This document shows, one piece after another, positions 11,676 through 22,448 of a stretch of DNA of 64,000 nt (its first letter is position 1; each line of letters opens with the position of its first letter). The translations under genes were made by a program, and so were the position numbers. A model generated the notes under the pieces. That model worked only from the letters and a program-made list of their open reading frames with translations, ran no database searches and had not been told where the DNA came from. This DNA comes from Purpureocillium takamizusanense (lineage: Eukaryota > Ascomycota > Sordariomycetes > Hypocreales > Ophiocordycipitaceae): contig NC_063068.1 of NCBI RefSeq assembly GCF_022605165.1, forward strand, positions 5,518,001-5,582,000, given 5' to 3'.

Positions 11676-12263
11676 TCAACGGCTATCGTGGCGGGCGGGA
11701 ACGCCCTCTGAATTGGAAAGCAACGGGGCTCGCTCCTCGTCTCGAGCCGTCGTTAGGGCCTTTCGCCAGCGCTGGCCCCACTCGTTTCGCCAATGCGGCG
11801 TCTGCTTGGTGTAGCGGCGCCAGCGCATCACGGCGATGGCGTTGAGGAGGACAAAGACGGCGACGGCGAGGGTGGCGGCGATGGAGACGAGGGCAGTCAG
11901 GCTCGTAGTGGACGACACGCCGCAGCCAAAGGGCTGCGAGCGCAGCTCCCAGCGCTCGGCGGGATGGGGGCAGATGTTGGCCTGGTAAGCCGGGGCCAGT
12001 AGCGGGATGGCGTATGAGTTGGGGACGCAAGACCAGGTCTAACATGTAGCCGTGAGCAAGCGTGATGCTGAAACCAAACAATGGTACTATTTTAGTAGTA
12101 TCGAATCACGTACATAGGGACACCAGCTGCACCGCGTCTCACCGAGGCAACCGCCGCAGTTCTGGTGAGCCCAGCATCGCGCAAAGTGGCGGCGGTCGCT
12201 CTCGGCGGGGCGGGCGGTGGTGAAGTTGTCGCGGGCGGCCGCCGTGTCTAGCGATGGATCCAT
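11676..12263 (-). CDS. PSI-domain (plexin-repeat) single-pass membrane protein
   Basis: Two exons, 12263-12114 and 12038-11676, separated by a 75-nt intron, give 170 aa. The N-terminal 85 residues contain the PSI-like cysteine pattern: HFARCWAHQNCGGC, then GETRCSWCP, a further Cys in exon 2 (SCVPN), and later Cys at the NICPHP and FGCGVS segments. One hydrophobic helix of about 23 residues (TALVSIAATLAVAVFVLLNAIAV) follows, then a basic cytoplasmic tail of about 55 residues. No clear signal peptide is seen, so the topology (Cys-rich domain in the lumen or outside) is inferred. Similar small fungal proteins are mostly of unknown function. The splice join is supported by continuation of the cysteine motif. 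Confidence 0.8.
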
Positions 12264-13902
12264 GCTGGGACGCACAGGTGCCAGACTATGTATGGTCCTT
12301 GTCGTAGACTGTGGCCGAGAGGAGAAGATGGTAATCCGATATGTGTGCGCAGTCTTTGCTTGCGCGAAGACGTGGGGATTAATCGATCTGATTGAATGAT
12401 TGATGATTGACAGATGGTTCGATGATGGATGAGCTGGTGGTGGTGGTGGTGGTGGTGGTCGCAGCGGCTCGACCGACCGACGGAGGCGGGGAAGCGAGGA
12501 ATCCCCCCCATCCATGCATCGCCCTGCACCAGTGAGGGCAGGAGGGAGGGAGGGAGGGCGCGAGGCTCAGCTCTATCCCGGTGCTCCCTCCTCGATTTCA
12601 GCCACAGCGCGGTTGTCGCAAGTTTTGTGCGCCGCCAGCATGTTGGCGTGCATCGTACTTCGTACATACATATGTACCTCCCTCAATACAGTACGGACGA
12701 AGTACGCATGTCGTCGGAAACATGGCACTTCAAGGTCCCCTCGAAGCCACACGCGCACGGCAGAGCCATTGTGCTGCCATCCCTCCCGCATCAACGGCTA
12801 TACCCGCAGAGCTTGAATAAAAAAAACAAGAAAAAAAAAACAGGCGATCCAACACGGCTACTGCGAAGATATGCCGTGTGATATGAACCCTTCTTGTTGT
12901 TGTTGTTGTCGTTGTCGTTGTTGCGCTTCATCACTCACGAGACTTACAAAGGGACACGGGGGCGAGCGTGCGTAATGGTTGATGAGCCACCGCTTGCAAC
13001 GTGCTGCTGCTGGCATATATACTCGTTCGAACCATACGAAGTGTGACAAAGTTACACCTCATGTCTTGAGGTCCCCTTCTCCCACATTCATCTTCTCAAC
13101 GACGCCCAGAACACACCACCCCTGGCCCCCGCCCCCCAGTCCCCAGAATGTACAATTTCACTTGGATACCACCTGCAGTACAGAAACCTGCCCACGGCGG
13201 ACCGCGTCTCCGCACTCCCATCTTGACATCAGACCAAGGAAAACACGCAGACAGACAACCGTGAATTGGACGCGTCGATCCTACCCTCACCCCGGAGCCA
13301 CGTTGTCAAGGTGGATAGTAGTAAACGTTAGTAGAAGTAAGCACGACCGCCCAATTGCTCCGGGGGGGCAGGCCGCTCAACTGATACCTACCTAGTAGGT
13401 GGTGAGTGAGGCCAATCTTGACCGGCCCGGCCCCTCGCCAGCCACTAACACTAACACTAACACCACAACCACCACACCCCGCCGGCCCCCGCAATCCATG
13501 CCCATCTGTGATCACGCCCTGTCGACGTCACCCGTGTATAAGTTCACGATATCGCCCCCTTGGCAGCGTGAATGGGATCTGGCGAACACTCTCCCTCCCC
13601 CCTCCCCCCTCCGCCTTTCCCTCCTTTTGGGTGCGCCCAGATTTCTCTCCCGCACGATTATAAAAAGGGAACACAAGGTCTTGCCTGACATGAGCCCGCT
13701 GGTCTCTCAATTCTCTTCCTCTCTCATCCGATCCGACACACCACATTCTGGCCCTTCACGTCCTCCGTGTGTGTCCAGCGTCAAGTAATCATCCTCACCA
13801 CTACCCTGGCTGACTGACTTGTTGTAAACGCCCTCACCCCCTTTATCCCTCCCCATATCCTTATTATATATCCCCCGGGGCAACAGCCCGCAAGCACCAA
13901 CG
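12264..13902. other. Intergenic, 1.6 kb, divergent promoters
   Basis: Divergent promoter space between the PSI-domain gene and the GFA-domain gene. It holds a TGG microsatellite (12435-12459), an A-rich tract near 12815-12841, and a CAC/AAC-rich stretch at 13440-13480. A TATATAT word at 13863-13870 lies only about 35-40 bp before the GFA gene ATG. No supported gene. Confidence 0.5.
12435..12459. repeat. (TGG)8 microsatellite
   Basis: Uninterrupted TGG units upstream of the PSI-domain gene; translates to polyHis on the minus strand and polyTrp on the plus strand in spurious frames. Confidence 0.85.
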
Positions 13903-15330
13903 ATGGCCTCATCCCCCACCGTCGACATCACGGCCCGCTGCCTCTGCAAGGCCCGCTCCATCACCGCCTCCGTCCCGGCCTCGTCCCTGCCCCTCGCGGG
14001 CACCTACTGCCACTGCACCTCGTGCCGGCACATGACGGGCGCCCTGCACTCGTCGAGCGTCAAGTGGCCCGCGGGCGGCGGCGACGACGGCGAGGGAAAC
14101 GCCGCCGTGCGCGCCCTCGGCCTCCGCGAGTACGACTTCTCCCCGCGCCTCAAGATCCTCTTCTGCGGCGACTGCGGCACCCCCATGTTCTGGGACGACG
14201 GCGAGCAGTCCGCGTCGCCGTCGCTGGACGCCGCCGGTGGTGATGGTGGTGGTGCTACCGGCGGCGGCGGCAACGGCGATGGCGGCTTCGAGGCCTTCAT
14301 GGGCGTGCTGTCCAACAACGACGTGCCGGGCGGCCTGATCCGCGTCAGGGACCACATCTTTGTCGGCGACACGCTTGACGGCGGCGCGGCCGTCTGGATG
14401 CGCCACCTCTTCGATGACTCCTCCTCCTCCTCCGCCCCAGGTAGTGGTGATGATGATGCCGTTGCTCCTCGAGCCAGCAGCCCGATCCCATGCTACGCCG
14501 GCTGGCGCGACAAGAGCGAGCCCGTCGACCCGGCCGCCATGGCCGCCGCCGCGCAGGCAAGGGACCGCCCGGCTGCGACGGCGGCGACGCCCGACGACGA
14601 CATCATCCCCGTGCACTGCCGCTGCCGGGGCGTCGATCTCGTCCTGCGCCGTGCCGCCGCCGTCGACGACTTCTCCGCCGTCAAGGACGCCTCCCAACTG
14701 CCCTTCTTCGTCGACCCGGCCTCGCACAAGCTGCTCGCCGGTTTCGACGCCTGCGACTCGTGCCGCACCGCCTCGGGCGCCGCTGACATTGTCAACTGGA
14801 CCTTTACCCTGCTCAAGCACCTCGACTTTGCTCCGTCCGCCGCCTCCTCCTCCTCCTCCTCCTCCTCTGCACCCGGGGGTGGCGCGTCGCGCCCCTTCCC
14901 CGGCTCCTCGCTCGACCTCAAGGCCGCCGTCTCAGCTGCCCCCTCCGACCGCGACCCGCGCCTCGGCACCCTCGCCTACTACGCCAGCTCCCCCGACGTC
15001 CAGCGCTACTTTTGCTCCCGCTGCAGCGCCTCCGTCTTCTACGCCGTCGACGACCGCCCCGACATGGTCGACCTCGCCGTCGGCCTGCTCGACGCCCCCG
15101 ACGGCGCCCGCGCCGAGAGCGTCCTGTCCTGGGCCCTCGGGGACATGATCTTGACCGACGACCTCAAGGGCGGCTGGAGGGAGGAGCTCGGCCGCTCCAT
15201 CAAGAGAAACGCCGAGGACTGGCGGATCAGCAGCGGCAGGCCCGTCCCGTGGGTGCGCAAGCTCAAGGAGCAGAAAAGCGCGCAGGAAAAGGCGGCGGCC
15301 GATGCGGCCAATGTCGCAGGAACGGCGTGA
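13903..15330 (+). CDS. Tandem GFA-domain (glutathione-dependent formaldehyde-activating / CENP-V fold) protein
   Basis: A single exon of 475 aa with two zinc-binding GFA modules. Module 1 (about residues 9-170): C13-x-C15, C36/C38/C41 in the YCHCTSC segment, and C86/C89 in FCGDCG. Module 2 (from about residue 240): HCRCRG, then CDSC, then CSRC, so all zinc ligands appear present in both. The modules are joined by a low-complexity linker, and Gly/Ser runs are inserted in both modules. GFA-fold proteins bind zinc and, in a few bacteria, glutathione-hydroxymethyl adducts; the role of most fungal members is unknown and a formaldehyde role should not be assumed. The C-terminal about 60 residues (WREELGRSIKRN onward) are helical and basic. 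The start is the first ATG after a TATATAT word. Confidence 0.85.
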   Translation: MASSPTVDITARCLCKARSITASVPASSLPLAGTYCHCTSCRHMTGALHSSSVKWPAGGGDDGEGNAAVRALGLREYDFSPRLKILFCGDCGTPMFWDDGEQSASPSLDAAGGDGGGATGGGGNGDGGFEAFMGVLSNNDVPGGLIRVRDHIFVGDTLDGGAAVWMRHLFDDSSSSSAPGSGDDDAVAPRASSPIPCYAGWRDKSEPVDPAAMAAAAQARDRPAATAATPDDDIIPVHCRCRGVDLVLRRAAAVDDFSAVKDASQLPFFVDPASHKLLAGFDACDSCRTASGAADIVNWTFTLLKHLDFAPSAASSSSSSSSAPGGGASRPFPGSSLDLKAAVSAAPSDRDPRLGTLAYYASSPDVQRYFCSRCSASVFYAVDDRPDMVDLAVGLLDAPDGARAESVLSWALGDMILTDDLKGGWREELGRSIKRNAEDWRISSGRPVPWVRKLKEQKSAQEKAAADAANVAGTA

Positions 15331-15559
15331 TGGGCGGGCCTCGGACACGAATGCAGACTGAAAAGCAACTGGTGTACCAGACTGGATGATCAAAGGTATA
15401 AGGAAATTCTATAGCCAACCACCGCAGAGACTGCAAAATGTGAAGCCGCTATGCACATGCTTTAAGAATGTCCTTGCGTGATGCGCGCGCAGCCTTGCTC
15501 GAAGCCTTCTCTAAAAAATTCTCGGGTCGGGAAGACATACATGGATATCCAAGGACACC

Positions 15560-17908
15560 TCAGATGAGCCCTCCGGTCAAGGCGACTTCCCGGGACCGCC
15601 TCACCTGCTGCTTTAGCTTCCTCATCTCCGCTCGCCTCCTCCTGGCCCGCTGCCGGCTGTCCTCGCCCGGACGGGGGTCTCCAAACGCCTCGAGAGTTAT
15701 CAGGTCAGCCAGGAAACGACGGATCCGCAGCCCGGTTTTGTTGCGCACAAAGGCATCCACCTCTTCGTCGCAAGCGGCAGACGCCGCCACGTGCAGCCCC
15801 CGAAGGACATCGCGATCCTCGATTTCTCCGTCGTCAAAGTCCTACTCGAGGGAGCTCCAGCTTCCGCGCATAGACGATGTTCTCTTCGGGATGTTTGGCG
15901 GGGCAATGGCCCGTGAAGGCAACCCTCTGCTTGCCCGGCAACAAAACCCTACATGATGCGGGTCATACAACGATGGGGGGCTCGGCTGTCGTCTCGTCCG
16001 CCGAGTCGATACTTTGCTGCCAGTGGGTGCCTTCGTGGCCGCCACCAGACGGGCCGTCCTTTCCAGCTCTTCCTCCAAGCTTGACATTGGGTAGCATTGG
16101 CCATCACTCTCAACATTCAGGTCCGCCTCGCCCGATCGTGGTTTGCCCGGCGCGCGGCTAGGCTGAGAGCGTCCCATGGCTACAGGCATGTCGTGACCTG
16201 GAAGGCTCTGATATGGCCGGGGAGACAAAAGCTCGCGCTCAAATTGTTTAGCGTCGCGATCCAGGCGTGCGCGGTCCGATTGAGAACGGAGAGGGCGAGG
16301 GTCCGGCCGCGCATCGTCGCCTACTTTCGGGGTTGACTTTCCATGTGAGAAGCCGCCTCGGCCACTCCCCTCTGCATCATCCCTTCTCACTGAAGATGGC
16401 ACGCGCCAACCCGGAGCCGCCTCTGGTCGCTTGCGCTGGAAGTCTTGAGAGGACTGCTTCTCGGCGACCCGCCCGTTTGCTCTCTCCCGGGGACGTTTCA
16501 TCGGATCTAGGGGATTCGAGACATCTTTTGCACGTTGCAAGCTTCTCGGCGGATGTGGAGCCTTGGTTGCCGGCATCCTTGAAACTGGACCAGCCAGTGG
16601 CCTTGGCTTGGGCACGCTGCTGACCGGGGGCGGCCTAAAGTGTGCCCAATCGGTGTCTGGAGTCAGATCCGAGCTTCCTGGGAAGCATGGAAGACAATGA
16701 CTCTTGGCCTTCTTCTGCTTCGTGCCGTGCCTGTGTAGCCTCTGCTTGCGGGCCGGCGCCTCGTCAATGAGCGCATATGTCCACTCGTCCATATCTTGAG
16801 GCCTTGTAAAGGCTATTTCCGTGTTTGCGCTGGAGCTCGACTCCCTTCCGGGGGGCCCATCATATTGTGAAGGCTCCGGGCGTCGTCGTTCAGCGGCATG
16901 CGCATGTTGGTTCGGTAGCCACCGCTGCTCTGCCTTGGCTCGAGGCCTTGCTTGGTCCTTGGACGTCACCGCGAGCCCCGCGGCACGGAACTCTGGCCGG
17001 AATGGCATAAGTGCCGAAACGGTGTGCAGAGTGTCGCCAGACTTTGCCGTAGCAGATGGAGTTGACTGGACTCTCTTGCCCTTGACGCTCATATCCTCGA
17101 CATACGTGTGTAGGTCCTTGGTAAATCTATCCAACCTATCACGCTGAGTAGAAGTTCTGGATTGGGAGTCGGGTGCGAATGGACTAGACGCATTTGCTCC
17201 CTCAGAGCGGGTAAAAGCTTGCTTTCCCTGTTTGATGGCAGAGAATAGGCGAAGCTGTTGGACCACGGCCCTTGATATTGCTTCCACAAGCGTGGAGTCA
17301 ACGGAGGAATGCTTCGAGGACCGAGCAACGCCGGCGGCTGCAACACTGGCCAAACCAAGATGGGGGCCAGAAGTGCATTTGGACCTCGCGTTCCTTGGTT
17401 GCGTGTGGGTGATTGTGGCAGGATGCTTGGCGGAGGAGCTCATGTTGGTGTTTTCTGTTCGCGTTGCAAGGCTGACGTGATCAATGCGGCGTGCTTGAGG
17501 CATGCCATGAGCGGGTGGAAGCGGAAACGAATCCAGGTCGACATCGGACAGGGATGTTTCCAACACATGGTCGGTATCGCACATGCGAGACCCGGACTCG
17601 CCCAGGCTTGCGGATGGCTTGTGCGGGATCCTCAAGTGGCCATGGTGTTGTCGTAAACCAGGGGACGCACCCGGGACGCTTCCACCGGCAGCATCGGCGT
17701 GACGGCGTGTGTCATGGGTTGGCGGCCGCGGAGGTGGTGGCTGGGCCAGATGGCGGGCGCGACTTGGGCGCCGCGAGAGAACGACAACGCGAGAACGTGG
17801 GCGTATCCTCTCGAATGATGCTGTCCGACGATGTTGCCGCGGTGGCCTCACAGCGCGTCCGCCCGATAGCGAGGTGCTTGCTTCGGGGATAGATGCTAGT
17901 GTCGCCAT
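15560..17908 (-). CDS. Large disordered fungal protein of unknown function
   Basis: Seen: a 652-codon exon (17908-15953) and a 93-codon second exon (15841-15560), joined across a 111-nt intron with CAT|GTAGGG donor and CTCGAGTAG acceptor, giving 745 aa. The TAG that seems to stop the frame at 15842 is the acceptor itself; the sequence after it (acidic DFDDGEIED, then a helical RIRRFLADL region and a basic Arg-rich tail) is the best-ordered part of the protein. The rest is rich in Ser, Pro and Arg. Short conserved-looking islands lie at about residues 205-230 (SRAVVQQLRLFSAIKQGKQ), 265-290 and 400-415 (QDMDEWTYALIDEA). I recognise no domain. Nothing around it indicates a function. Confidence 0.7.
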
Positions 17909-18225
17909 GCTGGGCGGGTGCCTGCTCGCGTATCCTACTCAAGATGACGGATATGGCGACGAAAGAAGGCAGCAATGTTTTGGTGCAACAATGTACGAGA
18001 AGGAGATGGGCCGCGTAGTGCGACGCCGCGATGCCGTACGTCAGTCAGATGAAGCGTCGCCCAATGCTGTCAATGTCTGATACGGCGGCTGGGGCAGCCG
18101 GCGACGACGGCAGGCAGTCGAAGGGGGGCCATGCCCAGTCGTGCGCGCGCTCTGTTGGCGGGCCGACATGGCGGCTCTGTTGAGTGGCGAGGCAGGAGGC
18201 AGCGAGCTGTCGTCGCGTCCGGGCC

Positions 18226-18644
18226 TCACCTGACGTCCTTGATGCCGGGCGACGAGTAGACGTCGAGCTGGCGACGGCCCTTGCGGAGGAGGAACTCAAT
18301 GGCCGCAAAGTCGCGCTTGTCAATGGACAAGTTCTTTGCGAACTCGGCTCTGCCGCGGCATGGTCAGCTAGGCACAGTGAGCGTTGCCCGCGAGGAGGGC
18401 AGGGTTTTACCTGGCAAAGTTTTCAAAGTGCGCCCGCGTGCTCTGGCGAGGAGTCGTTAGCTGGAGGAGCTCGTGTCGTACATGCATACATGCATACATG
18501 CACCTTGAGGGCCAGGCACAAAAGTCACGAGGGGGGTCCTGGCTGAGGTCCGACAGGCCGTACCTGAGGTTTGTTGCGGCTTTCGCGGAGGCACCGGCGG
18601 TAGAGGGCCAGGACCTCTTTCTGGAGCCCGGAGAGACGCATCAT
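18226..18644 (-). CDS. Succinate dehydrogenase assembly factor 1 (LYR protein, SDHAF1/Sdh6 type)
   Basis: Three exons, 18644-18564, 18442-18411 (only 32 nt) and 18349-18226, giving 78 aa. The protein is a mitochondrial-matrix LYR-motif factor that helps the Fe-S cluster transfer complex mature the Sdh2 subunit of complex II. Seen: N-terminal MRLSGLQKEVLALYRRCLRE with the L-Y-R tripeptide, the middle STRAHFENFAR helix encoded by the tiny exon 2, and the highly conserved C-terminal block with DKRDFAAIEFLLRKGRRQL and a YSSPGIKDV ending. Two in-frame Met codons start it (18644 and 18641). Because of its short exons it is easily missed by ORF finders. Length matches fungal orthologues (about 75-85 aa). 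Confidence 0.92.
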
Positions 18645-19459
18645 GGGGTTGGGCTGCTGGATGCGTTGCGAGAGAGAGAGAAACGAGTGTCGCCGCAAAG
18701 GGTGGTTGAGGAAAAAAGTTGAGCAACGCTCGAATTGAAGCTCACCTGAAGTGAGTTGTCTTCCGAGGTTACAGTGGAGGAGATTGTAATAGGCGGCTAG
18801 GCGGGCCGCCGCAGCAGGCCAATGGGGGAGCTCGGAGTGCTGGGTGACGTCTGGACGGCACAAGGTAGCACTGGCAGACACCCGACCCGACTGCACCGGG
18901 ATCGGAGAGCCCCACAGCGGCTTTCGGGCCGCCCACCAGCCTGGAAGACGCCCTGCCCTGCTCGCCGTCCAGATCAAGTGAGGCGCTGTGAGGTTCGTCG
19001 CACGCATCCATGGAGCAGCCTGGATTGCGGATGGAAATAATACGTCCTCGGCCGTAAGGCACTGATACTGCATAATGGAGCACCCCTGTTGGCGCCCCCA
19101 CGAACGCATATTGTAGGACCTGACTTTACAGTCGTCAGCAGCCCCAGACACCCACCCGAGGGCCAGCGGGCCGAGGGGGGTGGGTGCAGCATCGGCGGAG
19201 CGGAGCGCTCGTCACTGGTGGATTAATGACGCCTCTGCCGTCGGTCGACCTGCCTGCGACTGCGTCAGTAGTTATAGAACTCACAAGATTCCCAATTCGC
19301 ATCTCCACGCACACCGAAGGGATCATTTCAGCAACCCCGACGTGAGAGCAGATCCTTGATACACCCGTCTTGGATCCATTCATCGCCTCACCAGCGCTCA
19401 AGCTGGCCGATTATAACCCCGATACGCCAGCCCCCTCGTCTCCAGCCCCGAGGCCAGCC
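18645..19459. other. Divergent promoter between SDHAF1 and FAH-family genes
   Basis: 815 bp with no recognisable coding sequence. Presumably carries both promoters; no clear shared operator is visible. Confidence 0.5.
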
Positions 19460-20668
19460 ATGTCCACCTTTTCTGTAAGCCGCCATGCTGAATGAGAGCC
19501 ACAAAGCTCATTCAGAAGACCACGTCGCTGACCAGGCCTCCAGCGCCTCGTCCGCTTCCTCGCCCGGGACGGCCGCACGTACTACGGCGACGCCATCCTC
19601 CCGCGCGGCAGCACCGACGTGTCCAAGTCGACGCGGGCGCGCGTCATCGCGGGGGACATTTTCGGCCGGCACCACGTCACGGAGCAGGTCGTGGACATCC
19701 GGCTGCTGCTGCCGCCGCTGGCGCCCTCGGACGTCGGCACGGTGCGGTGCCTGGGCCTCAACTACGCCGACCACGCCCGCGAGACGGGCATGGCCCGCCC
19801 CGCGTTCCCCATCCTCTTCTACAAGCCAGCCACGACGCTGGCTGGGCCCTCGGACGCGGTCCCCGTCCATCCCATGGCGCAGGAAGAGGCTGGAGGCGGC
19901 GTGGGGCTCGACTACGAGTGCGAGCTCGTCGTCGTCATCGGCAGGCGCTGCTCCGACGTGCCCGAGAGCGAGGCCCTCGACTGCGTGCTGGGCTACGCCG
20001 TCGGCAACGACGTCTCGCACCGCGACTGGCAGTTGAAGCGCGGCGGCGGCCAGTGGTCGCACGGCAAGGGCTTCGACGGCTGGGCCCCCTACGGGCCGGC
20101 CATTGTCAGCGCCCGCGTCATCCAGGACCCCCAGGCGCTCAAGATTTGGACAAAGGTCAACGGCGAGACTCGCCAGGTGCGTCCAAGCCGTCGCTCCTCA
20201 CCACCCTTTCCTCCCCTTTCAAACGGTTCCGCTCAAGATATCCTGGGACATGATATGATGGTGCTGATCAACAGCCCAGGACGGATCGACCGCGGACATG
20301 ATCTTTGGCGTCAAAAAGACGATTGCGCTGCTGAGCCGCGGCGTGACGCTCATGCCCGGAGACGTCATCTTCACGGGGACGTAGGTGTTCCCGCTCGTGG
20401 ACGGGCATCCTTTCGACTTTTGCTTGAGGCGCTGGCTGACCCTTCTAGACCTGCTGGTGTGGCCATGGGCCGCAAGCCGCCGGTATGGCTCAAGGACGGC
20501 GATGTCGTGGAAGTCGGCCTGGAGCGAGTCGGGACGTGGTATGTAAAAGCCCCCTTCCGCCCTCCCCGGCCCCCATTGGGTGTGATCCCATCTTCGAGGC
20601 ATCGGCTGACGACCGGGTCATGCAGCACCAACACGATCGAGTTTGCAAATCCCAAGTCCAAGATCTGA
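19460..20668 (+). CDS. Fumarylacetoacetate hydrolase (FAH) family protein
   Basis: Five exons, 19460-19474 (15 nt), 19544-20176, 20280-20380, 20449-20538 and 20626-20668, giving 293 aa. This is the size of the FAHD1/FAHD2-like acylpyruvase and oxaloacetate decarboxylase/isomerase-type group, not the 420-aa tyrosine-pathway FAH. Seen: the [14 protein letters not shown] start, [23 protein letters not shown], the metal-binding [11 protein letters not shown] with Glu130 and Glu132, [14 protein letters not shown], the [14 protein letters not shown] substrate loop, and after the third join [18 protein letters not shown]. All expected metal ligands (two Glu, one Asp) seem present. The precise substrate cannot be decided. 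No catabolic neighbours lie beside it. Confidence 0.9.
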
Positions 20669-21911
20669 GCAGGCGTGCTGTTTGGGATGTTCTTGAATTT
20701 AGATGAAACGCGGGCGTCCGTCGTGAGATCTATGAGCGTGAGGGGAGAACGTCCGTCTGATTCCGCCCCGGCTTCCGTGTCTCATGTCGTTTTGCCTTTT
20801 GCTCTGCCGTCCGTTCGCGGGCGGTAAAACGCCGATTCGAGCACCGCGGGAAGCCCCCCCCCCCGTGATTCAATCGAGGCCGTTTTCACGTTGGCTCCGA
20901 TGCCGTATGGCGGCCCCTGCGCCGGCACGCCAGCCAGGAACGGGCGACGGCGGGGTCATGCTGCATGCATCCGCAACGAAACCCCCGGAGCATATACCAG
21001 CTGGTCCGCCGCATTGCGATTCTGCCGTTGCATCACCAAACATATACCGGGCCAGGCATTTGACTCGTCCTCGACGGCATCGATACAGCACAACATTGAT
21101 GCCCGGCCATGTAGGAAATGTACGCCCTCGTGTTTCGCTCATCCGAAGCCAAGAAAGAATAGCAAACCGCGGGACCTCTCAACGTACCAAGTGACGTTAG
21201 TATGACTACTAAGGTATGCTTGCACCGTCGGGCCAGTCCTTTGTAGGAAGCTCCGCTTCGTCAGGCTTGTCTGCCAGATGTAGGCGCCGCCAATTTGCAC
21301 CGACTACGTACCTTACGCATGTAGACATCGCCGACGGCTTGTGGAAGTCGAGGGCGCCTCCGAAGCCACCTTTGACGGTTTCGCATTCGACAACGCGCCC
21401 CCCGTGCCCGCCGAAACCTGCAAGATTGTCCCATCTACTACGGGCGAGGGAGGGGCTTCTGTTTCTTCCCCCTTTCCGTAGTTGGTTTGAGGTCTGTTCG
21501 TTGGGTAAGTGTGCAATAAACGTTGGGCATCAGAGCGTTCACGAAACCAAAACGCCGAGCCCTGGCCACCACCTGCTGCCTGCGCATAGCCTGGGACAAC
21601 AAGAACCAAAGCTACATTGAGCTGTTATAATTGCGACAGCCTAGGCTACGTAGCTATTTCCAGCAACATATGTATGCCCAGCTTGTATGCTCAAGTCAGT
21701 CGGGAGGAGATGATAAAAGACGCCCTCCATTCACGCGCTTTCCTCGCGTCTGGTTTTCCTGGTATCGCGTTTTATATCATCAACGGCTTTGGGGGCAAAA
21801 AAAAAAGAAAAAGAAAAAGAAAAAACGTAACGAGTATCTTTTCTTTCCCGGCATCGATTCATCAATCTTCTCTCATTATTTTTTTCTACTAGTCGCTTAC
21901 ATTTCTCATAC

Positions 21912-21956
<45 letters not shown>

Positions 21957-21959
21957 GAC
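20669..21959. other. Intergenic, 1.3 kb
   Basis: 3' flank of the FAH-family gene and promoter/leader of the small secreted protein gene. It contains an A/G-rich run at 21798-21825, TTTTTTTC, and an (ACA)15 tract ending just before the ATG at 21960. No supported gene. Confidence 0.5.
21912..21956 (+). repeat. (ACA)15 tract in the leader of the secreted-protein gene
   Basis: Fifteen ACA (CAA-phase) units end 3 bases before the ATG. CAA-rich 5' leaders are unstructured and often favour translation initiation; here it occupies the position next to the start codon. Confidence 0.9.
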
Positions 21960-22448
21960 ATGCGGCCCCTCTTCGCAGTCATCATGGCAACAATCGCGCC
22001 TCTTGTGGCGGCGAGCGAAATTGAGGACATGTGGGACGTGGCAACTTGGGAATGGCAGAGCAGCTGCAAGGATCTAAGCAATAGATGCGCAACAGCCTCC
22101 ATCGTGGCCGGCCGCGGGAACCACCCCGAGCTGATAAAATACCTGCTAAAGAAGGCCGAGAAGCTCCCCGACAACGCCACGTACGTGTCCGGGAGGCACA
22201 TCATGTGCTACCAGGTCTCGAACGGCCCGAACGGCTTCTGTCTCTTCTTCGAGAACCTACAGACGGCGGGAGAGTGGACTTTTACGGCGCAGGACGTTCG
22301 AGAGGGGCTGTTGGTCATGCAGGAAAAGATGAAACACGACAACGGCTGCAAGAAGAGGTGTGCTGCGGCCTGGCGCCGAGGTTGGGCCCCTGACCAGAGG
22401 CTCAAGCTGGACTATGTCACCGAGAAGGTATGCGAGGGCCTCTGCTAA
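21960..22448 (+). CDS. Small secreted cysteine-rich protein, possibly KP4-like
   Basis: A 162-aa single-exon protein. Residues 1-18 (MRPLFAVIMATIAPLVAA) look like a signal peptide cleaved after an Ala-x-Ala-like site. The mature part has eight Cys (36, 43, 83, 94, 130, 134, 158, 162), and one NAT glycosylation site near residue 72. The order of motifs (SC-x-x-LS-x-x-C near the N-terminus, a GFCLFF segment, an NGC-x-x-x-C segment, a DYVTEKVCEGLC end) resembles fungal KP4-like killer-toxin-family proteins, which normally have about ten Cys. Family assignment is by pattern only, and toxicity is not implied: many fungal members have no known activity. It stands alone between two housekeeping genes, with an (ACA)15 leader. 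An unrelated small effector-type protein is the alternative. Confidence 0.6.
   Translation: MRPLFAVIMATIAPLVAASEIEDMWDVATWEWQSSCKDLSNRCATASIVAGRGNHPELIKYLLKKAEKLPDNATYVSGRHIMCYQVSNGPNGFCLFFENLQTAGEWTFTAQDVREGLLVMQEKMKHDNGCKKRCAAAWRRGWAPDQRLKLDYVTEKVCEGLC

Noticed and set aside
13909..14820. 303-codon minus frame antisense to the GFA gene
   Set aside because: Gly/Val/Ala shadow of GCC/GAC-rich sense codons; sense strand carries all zinc ligands.
15842..15844. Stop-codon readthrough or nonsense mutation in the large disordered gene
   Set aside because: The TAG is preceded by a well-placed donor and forms a normal acceptor; an intron explains the open downstream frame without readthrough.
13903..22448. 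Secondary-metabolite gene cluster around the GFA, FAH-family and secreted-protein genes
   Set aside because: No PKS, NRPS, terpene cyclase, P450, transporter or pathway regulator is present; the genes are separated by housekeeping loci.
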